54,275 bases of DNA, taken from assembly GCF_014646695.1 (NCBI RefSeq), contig NZ_BMNT01000019.1, positions 119,013-173,287 of the forward strand. Direction: 5' to 3'. Positions 7,687 through 16,682 of this stretch are shown piece by piece. The DNA is from Sphaerisporangium melleum. Its GTDB lineage: Bacteria; Actinomycetota; Actinomycetes; Streptosporangiales; Streptosporangiaceae. The notes under the pieces were generated by a model. That model did no database searches. It was given only the letters and a program-made list of their open reading frames with translations, and had not been told where the DNA came from. The position numbers were made by a program, and so were the translations under genes. How positions within the stretch are numbered: position 1 is the stretch's first letter; every line of letters starts with the position of its first letter.

Positions 7687-8934
7687 TCAGTGGGCCTCGG
7701 CCGGCACCCGGGCGTGCAGGCGGACCGGCAGGCTGCGGTGGCCGTTCATGATGAACGTGGGCAGCGGCTGCAGCTCCTCGGCCGGGACCGCGAGGCTGAT
7801 GTCGGGGAAGCGCTCGAACAGTGTCGACAGGCCGATCGCGCCGACCAGGCGCGCGATGCCGGCGCCCAGGCAGTAGTGCGGGCCGTAGCCGAAGGAGATG
7901 TGCTCCTTGTCGGCGCGGGTGATGTCGAACTCGCAGGCGGTCTCCCCGTGCACCTTGGGGTCGCGGCCGGCGGCGAGGTAGTTCACCAGGATCGGGTCGC
8001 CCTTGCGGATCAGCACGCCGTCCAACTCGATGTCGTCGGCGGCGAAGCGCAGCGGCAGGCTGGCCAGCGGGGCCTCGGCGCGCAGCACCTCCTCCATCAC
8101 GTCGTCCCAGGACTTCTCGCCGGACTTCACGAGTGCGAGCTGGTCGGGGTGGGTGAGCAGGTTGGTGACCGCGTTGCTCAGGAAGTTGATCGTGGTCTCC
8201 GACCCGGCGCCGAGGATGGCGAAGATGGTGTCGGTGAGCTCGCCCTCGGTCAGCTTGCCGCCGTCCTCGTCGTCCCGGGCGGCGATCAGGTCGCTGGTGA
8301 TGTCCTCGGCGGGGTTGGCGCGCTTGGACGCGATGAACTCCGACATGGCGTCGCGCCAGCCCATCAGGATGGAGTGCGCCACCTCGGGGCTGACCGTGGT
8401 GTCCACCATCATGTTGATGACCGGCGCGGTCTTGGCGAGCGCGGTCTCGTCCATGCCGATGATGTCGGCGACCAGGCGGGCGGGCAGCGGGTAGGCGAAC
8501 TGCGCGCGCAGGTCGACGACCGCGTCCGGGCCCGCGGCGGCCAGGCCGTCGAGGATCTCGTTGGTGAGCTGGACGATCAGCGGCCGGATGGCGTCGATGC
8601 GCCGCGGGGTGAACGCCTTGCCGACCAGGCGGCGCAGCCGCTTGTGGTCGGCGCCCCAGGAGGTGGAGATGTTGTCCATCGCGACCCAGCTGATCAGCTC
8701 CCAGTCGGGCCGGATCTCACCGCTGGTGAACGCCGGCCAGTGCGCCCGGGCGCTCTTGGTGACGCGCGGGTCGGTCAGCACCTTGCGCAGCGTCTCGTAC
8801 TCGGTGATCGCCCAAGCCGTGACGCCGCCGGGCAGCTCGATCAGCGTGGCCGGGCCGAGCGAACGCAGGTGCTCGGCCTCGGCGTGGATGTCCTTGCCGG
8901 TGATGTCCAGGGCGACGGGGCAGCGATTCTCCAT
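7687..8934 (-). CDS. Cytochrome P450 (bacterial class I type)
   Basis: A soluble haem monooxygenase of 415 aa, the usual actinomycete size. The I-helix oxygen-binding motif AGSETT is at 243-248, the K-helix ExxR is EVLR (282-285), and the haem loop is FGYGPHYCLGAGIAR with the thiolate Cys at 355. I chose the ATG at 8934 (GGAG 6 nt upstream); an in-frame TTG four codons earlier has no ribosome site. Electrons must come from a ferredoxin and reductase encoded elsewhere, since none is seen here. It is the upstream gene of the leftward tailoring run ending with the thioesterase. Substrate unknown; an oxidation of the polyketide or of an amino-acid unit is plausible. Confidence 0.95.
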   Translation of the reverse strand: MENRCPVALDITGKDIHAEAEHLRSLGPATLIELPGGVTAWAITEYETLRKVLTDPRVTKSARAHWPAFTSGEIRPDWELISWVAMDNISTSWGADHKRLRRLVGKAFTPRRIDAIRPLIVQLTNEILDGLAAAGPDAVVDLRAQFAYPLPARLVADIIGMDETALAKTAPVINMMVDTTVSPEVAHSILMGWRDAMSEFIASKRANPAEDITSDLIAARDDEDGGKLTEGELTDTIFAILGAGSETTINFLSNAVTNLLTHPDQLALVKSGEKSWDDVMEEVLRAEAPLASLPLRFAADDIELDGVLIRKGDPILVNYLAAGRDPKVHGETACEFDITRADKEHISFGYGPHYCLGAGIARLVGAIGLSTLFERFPDISLAVPAEELQPLPTFIMNGHRSLPVRLHARVPAEAH

Positions 8935-9116
8935 CAGTGACTCCAAGATCTCGTTTGGTGGTGCGGTCCGGGCGCGCGTGCCGGGCCGGGCACGGCGCCC
9001 TCGATCGGGACGCGCGGCCGGCGGCCCGCCGCGTCCCTTCGAAAAATCGCGGAGCCCCGGGGCTGGTCACCAGGCCCCCGGGGAAGGGGCTGTCGGGTTG
9101 CTCGGATGGGTCGGGG

Positions 9117-10694
9117 TTACTCGGGAAGCCTGATGGACAACGCGTGCCGGAAGACGTTGCGCGGGTCGTAACGCTTCTTGACCTGCTGCAGCCGGGGGTA
9201 GTTGTCCTTGTAGTACAGGGTGTGCCAGGGGACGCCGGAGGTGTTCAGCTCGGGGTCGGCGAGGTCGGCGTCCGGGTAGTTGATGTAGGCGCCGTCGCTC
9301 CACTCGTCCGGGCCGGGGACGCCGCCGCTGTGCGCGTACACGTCGCGGTACAGGTCCCTGATGAGGTTCAGGTTCTTCTCGTCGTCGGCCGGGCTCGCCC
9401 AGGCGCCGAGGTAGGCGGCCTTGAGGATGGAGTCGCGCTGCGCGGTCGCCGTGGCGTCGGGGGCCACCGTGTTCACCTGGCCGCCGTAGCCGACGAGCAG
9501 CAACTGCGTCGGGTTGTACACCTCACCGGTGAAGTGCTCGTGGATCGCCGTGATCTGCGCGTCGGTGTAGCCCTTGCGCAGGTACGCGGCCTTGATCTTG
9601 AAGCGGCGCACGCCCGGATTGCCCGGGTCGCCGTAACCGGGGTAGGCCGCCGCGTACAGCCAGGGCTGGACCTCCTGGAACCGCGCCACCGGCGCCACGC
9701 CCACCCCCTCGCCGCACGCGTCGAGGAAGCCGTTCATCAGGGCCTCGGCGTCCGCGACCCCGTCGTCGATGAGGGCGCCCACCATCAGACCGGGCGGGGT
9801 GTCCTTGTGCGTGCCGTGGAAGTACGGGAACAGCGCCGCCTGCGGGGTGCCGGGAGCGCTGTTGTTCTCCATCCAGGTGCCGAAGTTGCGCAGCAGCGTG
9901 GTGAAGCCCTCCTGCGACATCCCCTCCCAGGACCAGATCGCCACCCCGCTGCGGGTGGCGGCGGGCGCCTTGGGCAGCAGCTCGGCCGGGTCGGCCGAGA
10001 CGGCGTCCGGGCTGCGCACCCAGTAACGGGTGACCACGCCGAAGTTGCCGCCACCGCCGCCGGTGTGCGCCCACCACAGGTCGCGGTGCGGGTCACCGGG
10101 CTCACGGGTCGCGACGACCGCCTTCGCCCGGCCGTCCTCGCCGACCACCACGACCTCGACGGCGTACAGGTAGTCCACCACCGCGCCGAGAGTGCGCGAC
10201 AACGGGCCGAAGCCGCCGCCGGCGAAGTGCCCTCCGACACCCACGTCCGGGCACATGCCGGCCGGGACGGTGACACCCCACCCCTTGAACAGCACACGGA
10301 ACACGTGCCCGAGCATCGCGCCGGACTCGATGGCGAACGCGCGGCGCCCGCTGTCGTAGTAGACGGCCGTCATCTCCGAGATGTCCAGCAGGACCTTGAC
10401 CTCGGCATTGGCGATGAAGTTCTCCAGCCCGTGCCCGCCGCTGCGCACCGCGATGCGCTTGCCGGCCGCGACCGCCTCGTTCACCGCGTCCACGACCTGC
10501 TCGGTCGTCGTCACCACCCGCACATAGTCGGGGCTGCCGACGAAGCGGTGATTGGTGCCACGCAGCATGCTGTCGTACCGGGGATCGTCCCGGGTGATCG
10601 TGGCGGGCCCGAGTACGGACTGGTGCTGCCCCGCGGCCGTGGAGGAAGCGGCGGCGGCCCCGTTGGAATGGCCGTGACTCTGCAGCTCGGTCAT
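9117..10694 (-). CDS. FAD-linked oxidase, berberine bridge enzyme type (bicovalent flavin)
   Basis: This is a flavin oxidase of 525 aa. The FAD_binding_4 region holds RSGGHGLENF (His88), and a later segment reads AGMCPDVGVGGHFAGGGFG (Cys148). These are the two residues that carry bicovalently bound FAD in BBE-like enzymes. The C-terminal BBE segment is present (YDPRNVFRHALSI, with the Asn-Val-Phe motif). There is no obvious signal peptide; the N-terminus is polar with Ala/Ser runs, so it is probably cytoplasmic. The ATG at 10694 has a perfect GGAGGA 6 nt upstream. Such enzymes do two-electron oxidations of alcohols, aromatic or cyclised intermediates in antibiotic pathways. The substrate cannot be read from sequence. 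Confidence 0.92.
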   Translation of the reverse strand: MTELQSHGHSNGAAAASSTAAGQHQSVLGPATITRDDPRYDSMLRGTNHRFVGSPDYVRVVTTTEQVVDAVNEAVAAGKRIAVRSGGHGLENFIANAEVKVLLDISEMTAVYYDSGRRAFAIESGAMLGHVFRVLFKGWGVTVPAGMCPDVGVGGHFAGGGFGPLSRTLGAVVDYLYAVEVVVVGEDGRAKAVVATREPGDPHRDLWWAHTGGGGGNFGVVTRYWVRSPDAVSADPAELLPKAPAATRSGVAIWSWEGMSQEGFTTLLRNFGTWMENNSAPGTPQAALFPYFHGTHKDTPPGLMVGALIDDGVADAEALMNGFLDACGEGVGVAPVARFQEVQPWLYAAAYPGYGDPGNPGVRRFKIKAAYLRKGYTDAQITAIHEHFTGEVYNPTQLLLVGYGGQVNTVAPDATATAQRDSILKAAYLGAWASPADDEKNLNLIRDLYRDVYAHSGGVPGPDEWSDGAYINYPDADLADPELNTSGVPWHTLYYKDNYPRLQQVKKRYDPRNVFRHALSIRLPE

Positions 10695-11200
10695 ATTCGT
10701 TCCTCCGATGGCGGCCGGGCGGCTCGACGCCGCCGCCCGGCCGGGTCATGGTCGGCTCGGCTGCCATAAGCCTGCTATCCGGGCAAAACAGCTGCATCTT
10801 TCTTCGTGCTGTGTTGGTTTTGCCTAGCTCCGCTCGGCCGGCTCACATCTTCTTCAGCTCCGACATGACTCCCGAGGAAAGCCGGGGACCGCTCGTGGCG
10901 CGGCGGTGTCCTGAGGAGGAGAGAGCGAGTGCGAGGAACGAGCGCTCGTGAACGACGACGAAGGGCGCCGCCTCAAGGGCGCCACGAGCCGCCGAGCGTA
11001 GCGAGGCAAAGCAAGCACAGCAACCGGCGAGATGCGGGGGGGCGGGGTGGGGCGGAGCATGGGCATTTGGACATCGATGTCCCGCTTTGCTGGCGGTGAA
11101 TGTCCCCACCTCTCGCCGGCCTGGTCGCCGCGTCGAAGACGGCCGGGCCGATCAGGCTGCGCGGGCCTGCCCGCCGTTAATCCGACGAAAGGACGAGCAC
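10695..11200. other. Divergent intergenic region
   Basis: About 500 bp separate the BBE oxidase (leftward) from the binding protein (rightward). It holds an AT-richer patch near 10785-10830, probably promoter DNA, and a 12-bp palindrome ACGAGCGCTCGT within a run of GCGAG-like short repeats (10920-11010). The ORFs here have poor codon usage and I regard none as real. Confidence 0.5.
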
Positions 11201-12547
11201 GTGAGTGAGGCGGACCGCTCCGAGAAGATCGTCATTGACGCTTGGTTCTCCGAATACACGTTTCCGAACTTTCTGGAGCCGATCAAACAGCGGGCCAGGG
11301 AGTTCGAGCGGCTGTACCCGCGCTACCAGATCAACGTGGGCAGCTCCTACTTCCAGACCCTGGCCGCGGACGTCACGCAGGCCACCCAGGAGGGCCGCCC
11401 GCCCACCATGGCCTCCTACTACAGCGGCGCCAGCCAGCTCGCCCGCGACACCCTGGACCGTGAGGGCAGGCCGTTGTTCACCTCGGTGGAGAAGGCCATC
11501 GCCGGGCGCACGGAGATCCTCGGCCAGCCGGTGGTGCTCAACGACGTGCACCCCGCGGGCCGGTACTTCTACACCATCGACGGGACCTTCGCGGCGATGC
11601 CGATGACGCTGTCCACGATGCACATGTACACCAACGTCACGCTGATGCGCGAAGCCGGGATCGAGGAGGTGCCGCGCACCTTCCAGGAGGTCGAGGCGGC
11701 CTGCGCGAAGATCGCCGCCATGGAGAACGCCCCGCCGTACCGGATCAGCTGGGCCAACGACGGCAAGTTCTTCCAGCAGATGCTCGCCCACCAGGGCGGG
11801 TTGCTGACCGACGGGGACAACGGCCGCAACGGGCGCGCCACGACCGTCGACCTGCTGTCGCCGCAGATGATGGCCTTCGTGATGTGGTGGTACCGCCTGC
11901 ACCGGGACGGCCACTACATGCACACCGGCGTCCTCGAGGACTGGGCGGGCTGCGGGAAGGCGTTCCGGGAGCAGCGGGTCGTGTTCCGGTTCAGCTCCTC
12001 CTTCGAGGCGCCGTACATGGTGAAGGCCGGCCAGGAGAACGGCTTCGAGGTCGCCGTCACCCCGACGCCCTACAACGCCGAATACCCCTTCGCCGGCAAC
12101 TGGATCGGCGGCGACGGCATCTGGCTGCGCGACGGCCTCGACGAGGAGACCCGGGACGGCGCGCTGGCGTTCATGCAGTACCTGAACAGCCCGCGCAACG
12201 CCGCCACCTGGCACCAGGTCTACGGGTCGGCGCCGGTCACCCGGGCGGCGGCCGAGCTGCTGGAGCGGGAGGGGTGGTACGACGAGCACCCCTACCACCG
12301 GGTGACCACCGCCCAGCTCGACATGACCGCTCCGTCGGCGGGCGCGCAGGGCGCGATGCTCGGGCACTTCGCGCAGATCCAGCACGCGATGATGTACGCC
12401 TTGGAGGACATCATGGGGCAGGGCGCCGACCCGGTGGAGCGCTTCACCCGGGCGGCGAAGGAGGCCGAGCGGCTGCTGGAGGACTACGGCAGGTACTGCC
12501 TGGCCACCGGCCCGCGTCCGGCCCACTGCATGCTCATCGACAGCTGA
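11201..12547 (+). CDS. Solute-binding protein homologue (UgpB/MalE-like) without signal peptide
   Basis: This 448-aa protein has the family 1 ABC solute-binding fold, most like UgpB: YYSGASQLARDTLDREGRPLF, MPMTLSTMHMYTNVTLMREAGI, PFAGNWIGGDGIWL and AFMQYLNSPRNAATWHQVYGSAPV. The start is GTG at 11201 with AAAGGACG about 6 nt upstream. The N-terminus (VSEADRSEKIVIDAWFSE) goes straight into the first beta strand: no signal sequence, no lipobox. Even the longest in-frame extension (to 11087) adds no hydrophobic segment. No permease or ATPase gene is nearby. It is therefore probably cytosolic and not part of an importer. It is followed by a strong terminator, so is likely monocistronic. A role in binding and sequestering the product or a precursor is possible but is inference. 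Confidence 0.85.
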   Translation: MSEADRSEKIVIDAWFSEYTFPNFLEPIKQRAREFERLYPRYQINVGSSYFQTLAADVTQATQEGRPPTMASYYSGASQLARDTLDREGRPLFTSVEKAIAGRTEILGQPVVLNDVHPAGRYFYTIDGTFAAMPMTLSTMHMYTNVTLMREAGIEEVPRTFQEVEAACAKIAAMENAPPYRISWANDGKFFQQMLAHQGGLLTDGDNGRNGRATTVDLLSPQMMAFVMWWYRLHRDGHYMHTGVLEDWAGCGKAFREQRVVFRFSSSFEAPYMVKAGQENGFEVAVTPTPYNAEYPFAGNWIGGDGIWLRDGLDEETRDGALAFMQYLNSPRNAATWHQVYGSAPVTRAAAELLEREGWYDEHPYHRVTTAQLDMTAPSAGAQGAMLGHFAQIQHAMMYALEDIMGQGADPVERFTRAAKEAERLLEDYGRYCLATGPRPAHCMLIDS

Positions 12548-12574
12548 CCGGCAGCCGCCACTGCGGCGGAGGCG

Positions 12575-12610
12575 AAAGGCCGGCGGTCCCGTACGGGACC
12601 GCCGGCCTTT
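12575..12610. terminator. Rho-independent terminator, 36-bp perfect palindrome
   Basis: Two 18-base arms with no spacer lie 28 bp after the binding-protein stop. The right arm ends in TTT and another T follows; the left arm begins AAA, so the hairpin can work in both directions. Confidence 0.9.
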
Positions 12611-12666
12611 TCCCTGTCGTCGTCGGTGTCCTTGCCACACGCGTCGCCACGTCCCTGGCACGCGGA

Positions 12667-12698
12667 ACGGCCGGCAGGGGAATCTCCCTGCCGGCCGT
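12667..12698. terminator. Hairpin between convergent genes
   Basis: A 13-bp perfect stem (ACGGCCGGCAGGG and its complement) with a 6-nt loop lies 24 bp beyond the stop of the leftward DUF2306 gene. There is no T run. Confidence 0.7.
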
Positions 12699-12721
12699 GC
12701 GCGGGTTCGTGCGGCGAGTGT

Positions 12722-13456
12722 TCAGGCGCTGACGCGCTTGCCCTTCGCGCCGCGCGGAAGGCCGATGTCGCGGCCCTCGGTGTGGTAGAGCCACCACTGG
12801 ACGAGCATCAGGTTGAACACCCAGCCGGTCCAGCGGGCGGCCTCCAGCATGTAGACGAAGTTGACCTCCCACGGCAGCCGCATCAGCACGTTGACGATCA
12901 GCACGCCCCAGATGTTGTTCATCACGATGGCGAAGCTGTACAGCATGAAGCGGCGGTGCAGGTCGTAGCGGCCCTTGCGGGCGTAGACCACGGCGACGAT
13001 CGTGAAGATCATCCACAGGCTGACCGCGGCGCTGACGCCGATCTGGCCGACGGGCGGGGCGAACCGCACGATGATCAGGCCGGTGATGCCGCCGACGACG
13101 GCGCCCAGCAGGTACACCCGGCCACTGGCCCGGTGCACGGCCGGGTGCTTCTTGCGCAGCCACGGCCACACCTGGAAGACGGCCGTGATGATCGCGAGGG
13201 TGCTGGCCACCATGTGCGTGACCAGCACCGGGTAGTACGCCGGGAAGCCGTCGTGCGGCGGGACCGGGGCGGTGCTCTCCGGGACGTACGGCGAGATCTG
13301 GTAGAAGAGGTACGTCGCGACGACCGCCGCGAGCGGGAGGATCCACGGCCGGCGCCAGAACGGCTTCCTGGCCTGGGGCGCGGCCGGCACCCGCGTGGTG
13401 GCCGGCGGCTCGGCCAGGCCCGTGGGGACGCCGGCCTTGTCCGTATCGATGGTCAC
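12722..13456 (-). CDS. DUF2306-type integral membrane protein
   Basis: A polytopic membrane protein of 244 aa. After a 35-residue polar, Pro/Ala-rich N-terminus there are about six membrane segments: near 39-58 (ILPLAAVVATYLFYQI), 78-97, 112-130 (VYLLGAVVGGITGLIIV), 141-158, 170-188 (FMLYSFAIVMNNIWGVLIV) and 205-222. The HRASGRVYLL and YDLHRRFMLYS motifs match DUF2306 proteins, in which His residues at the membrane edge recur. The start is GTG at 13456 with AAGGAG 7 nt upstream. Function unknown. A role in product handling or membrane redox is possible given the neighbours. It is probably transcribed with or after the DUF2855 gene (204-bp gap). Confidence 0.75.
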   Translation of the reverse strand: MTIDTDKAGVPTGLAEPPATTRVPAAPQARKPFWRRPWILPLAAVVATYLFYQISPYVPESTAPVPPHDGFPAYYPVLVTHMVASTLAIITAVFQVWPWLRKKHPAVHRASGRVYLLGAVVGGITGLIIVRFAPPVGQIGVSAAVSLWMIFTIVAVVYARKGRYDLHRRFMLYSFAIVMNNIWGVLIVNVLMRLPWEVNFVYMLEAARWTGWVFNLMLVQWWLYHTEGRDIGLPRGAKGKRVSA

Positions 13457-13660
13457 GGTTCTTCTCCTTGCTGAACGAGGCCCGGCATCGAGCCGCTGCG
13501 TGCTCCCCCGTTGTGGCCCAGCCGGTGCCGGACGGCCCTCGCTGTAGCCCTGCCGGCGCCGGTCAGGCCTGGTTGTGGCCCGGCCGGCGCGTGATCGCCA
13601 TGGACGTCGGACGGTGAGCGCGCCGGGCCGCCGCCCGCGCGGCCCGGCCGGTGTCCGCCG

Positions 13661-14743
13661 TCAGGGACGAAGGACGTAGCCGAGGTCCGGGGGCTGCTTC
13701 CCGGCGAGCAGGTCACCGAAGACCTCGGCGAGGGCCTCCGGCCCCTGGGCCTGCTCGATGGTCAGCCACGAGGTGGTGCTCTCCAGGAAGCGCCGCTCGG
13801 AGGCGTCGTACCGGGTGTAGTAGTTCTCCGGGCCCTCGGCCTCGGCGACCGCCCACTCGACCGCCGGGGTGAAGAACACCTCGGCCGCCGGGCCCTGCAG
13901 GCCGGGCGGCGGCGGGACCTGCGCGCCCGGGTGGGTGAAACCGATCAGCGTGGTGTTGACCAGCTTGTCGGCGAAGCGCTCGGCGACCGCGAGCCGCCAG
14001 GTGGCCTCGCCGGTCAGGTCGACGAACACGGCCGGGCCCTCGATGGACACCGAGGCCAGGTCCTCGTAGGAGGCGACCGTGTCGTACAGGCCGAGGCCGC
14101 CCACGAACGCGGCGTTGCGCTCGGAGGTGAACGCCACGGTGGTCAGGCCGAGAGCGCGCGCGGCGGCCTCCTCGGCCAGGCCGATGGCCACCTTGCTGGA
14201 GGCGCTGGTCAGCACCAGGGTCCGGGCGCCCGCCTCGGCCTGCCGCTGCAGCATGTCGGCCAGGTTGTAGGCCGCCGGGTAGACCGGGTGGATGAGCGTG
14301 CGGCGGTCGTCCAGCGCGTCGGGCTCCGCGGCGCGCTCGAAGTGCCAGTACCACGGGTGCAGGAAGTGCCGCTGCGGCGTGCCGTCGGCGAAGCCGCGCG
14401 GGGTGACCTGGGGCGCCACGACGTGGTGGGTGGACATCGGCACGTAGCCGAAGAAGCGCTCGCCGACCGCGATCTCCGGGTGGCGGGACTCCTCGACCCG
14501 GACGTGGCCCCACACCGGGACGCGGCCGTACCCCTCGGGGCCGGGGAAGGCGTCGAAGAAGGGGATGTCGGACTCGCCGAACCGGGCGTAGGTGGCGTTG
14601 TTGGCGGTCAGGCCGAACTTCTCGACCGCGAGCCGCACCTCGCCGGGCCCGAGGTCCGGTGTGGAAGCGTCCCGGAGTTCGCTCACCGTCAGATCGTCGC
14701 GCTTGTAGATCAGATCCCATCTGTCGGGGTGAGACACTGCCAT
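13661..14743 (-). CDS. DUF2855 family protein (medium-chain dehydrogenase-like)
   Basis: A cytoplasmic protein of about 360 aa. It resembles the DUF2855 family, which has an MDR-like layout: an N-terminal GroES-like half (VEKFGLTANNATYARFGES, VPVWGHVRVEES, VGERFFGYVPMSTHHVV) and a C-terminal nucleotide-binding-like half (TLVLTSASSKVAIGLA, TTVAFTSERNAAFVGGLGLYDTV). The classical Rossmann GxGxxG is not intact, so cofactor use is uncertain. The ATG at 14743 is directly abutted by GGAG; the GTG two codons later (14737) has better spacing and may be the true start. A much longer ORF upstream (to 15088) has poor coding character. Family members occur in polyketide and fatty-acid-related clusters; the reaction is unknown. 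Confidence 0.8.
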   Translation of the reverse strand: MAVSHPDRWDLIYKRDDLTVSELRDASTPDLGPGEVRLAVEKFGLTANNATYARFGESDIPFFDAFPGPEGYGRVPVWGHVRVEESRHPEIAVGERFFGYVPMSTHHVVAPQVTPRGFADGTPQRHFLHPWYWHFERAAEPDALDDRRTLIHPVYPAAYNLADMLQRQAEAGARTLVLTSASSKVAIGLAEEAAARALGLTTVAFTSERNAAFVGGLGLYDTVASYEDLASVSIEGPAVFVDLTGEATWRLAVAERFADKLVNTTLIGFTHPGAQVPPPPGLQGPAAEVFFTPAVEWAVAEAEGPENYYTRYDASERRFLESTTSWLTIEQAQGPEALAEVFGDLLAGKQPPDLGYVLRP

Positions 14744-15075
14744 CTCCTTCGTTCGTCGCGCCGGCGGGCCGGCGGTCGCCGGAAGGCCGGGCACCGGAAC
14801 ACCGTGGGGAGTGGGCCCGCCGGCCCACACCGCCACATCGTTCTCCGCGGGCGTTCCGGGGCGCATCTTGTGGATTGCGCGGTTCGCTCCCTCCCGGCCG
14901 GAAACGGCGAACTCAGCAATTCGCGATATGTGGCGGACTGGACAGGAAGCCACTCTTGTCTCACCGGGCTCGTCGACTGTGGGTGGCCTGACCGTGGCGG
15001 GCCGCTCGTGTGCCACCGCTTCATCGAGTCCTCGTGTCGATTCCAGTGAGCCCAGAACGTCGAAAGGCACGTCCC
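14744..15075. other. Divergent promoter region
   Basis: About 330 bp between the DUF2855 gene and acyltransferase 1. GTGGATTGCGC followed closely by TTCGCTCCC (14870-14890) recurs in similar form at 47230-47256 upstream of an AhpD-like gene, so it may be a shared control element. No other gene is seen. Confidence 0.4.
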
Positions 15076-16320
15076 ATGGTGGCTTCACCGTCCACGAGAG
15101 CCGAGGCGCCTCCGCCCGCCGTCCCCCCCCACCTGAACTCGCTGACCGGAACGCGGTTCCTCGCCGCGATGGCCGTCTTCGGCTTCCACGCCCTGTGCAC
15201 CACGCTGTTCGCCGACAAGACCTGGCAGATGATGCCGGTGCCCGGCACCTTCGCCTCCTACCTCTGGGAGGGGAACTGGGCCTCCGTCAGCTTCTTCTTC
15301 ATCCTGAGCGGCTTCGTGCTCACCTGGTCCATGCGCCCTGGTGACACCACCGCGAAGTTCTGGCGCCGCCGGGTGCTGAAGATCTGGCCGAACCACCTGC
15401 TCACCTTCGCCGCCGCGGCGATCCTGTTCGGCACGGTGCTGAACATGGGGTTCGGCTGGCAGAGCGCCCTGCTCAACGTGAGCCTGCTGCACGCCTTCTT
15501 CCCGCCGCTGGAGACCTGGACGGCGTTCAACTCGGTCTCCTGGTCGCTGTCGAACGAGGCGTTCTTCTACCTGCTGTTCCCGTTCCTGGTCCGCTACATC
15601 GGCCGCATCCGGCCCCAGCGGCTGTGGGCGTGGGCCACCGGCGTGATCGCAGTGATCTTCCTGGTCCCGCTCGTCGCCACCCTGCTGCCCGGCGCGGGCG
15701 GGATGTTCCAGCCGTGGACCCAGTCGCCGCACCTGGAGTTCTGGTTCACCTCGAAGTTCCCGCCGGTGCGTCTGCTGGAGTTCGTCTTCGGCATCATCAT
15801 GGCCCGCATCGTCCTCACCGGCCGGAGACTGCCGGTGGGAGTCGGCGGCTCGGTCGCGCTCACGGCCTTCGCCTATGTGGTGGGCCCGCACCTGCCGTTG
15901 ACCTACCCGCAGGCGGCCGCCACGGTGATCCCGCTCGGCCTGCTCATCGCGAACATGGCCCGCGCCGACCTGAGCCGCCGGCCGAGCCTGCTGCACGGCC
16001 GGGTCATGGTGTGGCTGGGCGAGGTGTCCTTCGCCTTCTACATGTGCCACCTGCTCGTGATCATCTTCGGCACGATCTGGCTGACCGGCGGCAGGAGCTA
16101 CGATTTCCCGGCCGCGCTGGGCATCGTCGCGCTGCTGTTCCTGATCTCGCTGGCCCTGGCCGCGGCGATGTTCCACCTGGTGGAGCAGCCGATCATGCGC
16201 CGCTTCGCCGGCACTCGCCGCGCCGGGGCCGCCCTCGTTCCCGCTCCGGCGGCCGCCCCGGCCGCCGCCGAGCAGCCCCCGGCCCTCGCCGGCGTCGCCC
16301 CCACCACTCCGAACCCCTGA
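15076..16320 (+). CDS. Acyltransferase 3 family membrane protein (OafA/YrhL-like), copy 1
   Basis: An integral membrane O-acyltransferase of 414 aa with about ten membrane helices. The family start is TGTRFLAAMAVFGFHALCT, with the conserved His. FFFILSGFVLTW and FWRRRVLKIWPNHLLTF follow, then NSVSWSLSNEAFFYLLFPFL and the MVWLGEVSFAFYMCHLL segment near the end, closing with a Pro/Ala-rich cytoplasmic tail. The ATG at 15076 has AAAGG 8 nt upstream; longer starts (to 15010) lack a ribosome site. It would acylate a hydroxyl of the antibiotic or of a cell-surface sugar. A close paralogue lies at 45374-46597; both sit beside a DHA2 exporter, which suggests one duplicated module. Confidence 0.9.
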   Translation: MVASPSTRAEAPPPAVPPHLNSLTGTRFLAAMAVFGFHALCTTLFADKTWQMMPVPGTFASYLWEGNWASVSFFFILSGFVLTWSMRPGDTTAKFWRRRVLKIWPNHLLTFAAAAILFGTVLNMGFGWQSALLNVSLLHAFFPPLETWTAFNSVSWSLSNEAFFYLLFPFLVRYIGRIRPQRLWAWATGVIAVIFLVPLVATLLPGAGGMFQPWTQSPHLEFWFTSKFPPVRLLEFVFGIIMARIVLTGRRLPVGVGGSVALTAFAYVVGPHLPLTYPQAAATVIPLGLLIANMARADLSRRPSLLHGRVMVWLGEVSFAFYMCHLLVIIFGTIWLTGGRSYDFPAALGIVALLFLISLALAAAMFHLVEQPIMRRFAGTRRAGAALVPAPAAAPAAAEQPPALAGVAPTTPNP

Positions 16321-16341
16321 CCTCCGCCCTTCCCTCTCCCC

Positions 16342-16370
16342 ACGGCCCTCGCGCTCCCGGCGAGGGCCGT
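16342..16370 (+). terminator. Terminator hairpin after acyltransferase 1
   Basis: An 11-bp perfect stem ACGGCCCTCGC with its complement and a 7-nt loop starts 21 bp after the stop codon. It is GC-rich and has no long T run, as usual in actinomycetes. Confidence 0.75.
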
Positions 16371-16527
16371 CGTGGTCCCTCCGCCTCATCCGGAACCAGG
16401 CGTATGCCCCCGCCGGACGGCCTCACCGCCCAGCTTGATCGTCAAAATTACGACCAGCGACTCCGCGAAATGCCGACCAGACCTCTGGCAGAATTAAGAA
16501 CACCACACCCGCGTTTTCAAGAACACC

Positions 16528-16579
16528 GAGGTCAGAGCATGTCTGATCGGCCTCAGACGGACTGCCGACATCTGAGGTC
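16528..16579. promoter_or_regulatory. Cluster of TCAGA/TCTGA inverted half-sites
   Basis: GAGGTCAGA, GTCTGA, CCTCAGAC and TCTGAGG follow each other within 52 bp and form overlapping inverted repeats: GTCTGA with TCAGAC at 6-bp spacing, and CCTCAGA with TCTGAGG at 13-bp spacing. The site lies about 100 bp upstream of the gene at 16683 and looks like a multi-site operator. Confidence 0.5.
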
Positions 16580-16682
16580 CCCCCGTGCCGTTGAGCCTGT
16601 CACCGGAACGCGCTGGAGCGCCAGATTCGGGATCCGGTGGCGGGGATCAGCGGTCTGAAGTAGTTCAGATAGCATGCGAACC

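Larger units (their letters stand above)
16321..16682. other. Intergenic region with terminator and half-site cluster
   Basis: It holds the acyltransferase terminator (16342-16370), an AT-rich stretch (16435-16515) and a set of TCAGA/TCTGA half-sites annotated separately. No gene is recognised in it. Confidence 0.5.

Noticed and set aside
10843-11109. Small ORFs between the BBE oxidase and the binding protein
   Set aside because: No ribosome sites, random composition, and the region is made of GCGAG-like short repeats.
14744-15088. 115-codon extension of the DUF2855 gene
   Set aside because: No family similarity and it would overlap the acyltransferase promoter and start; GGAG precedes the internal start.
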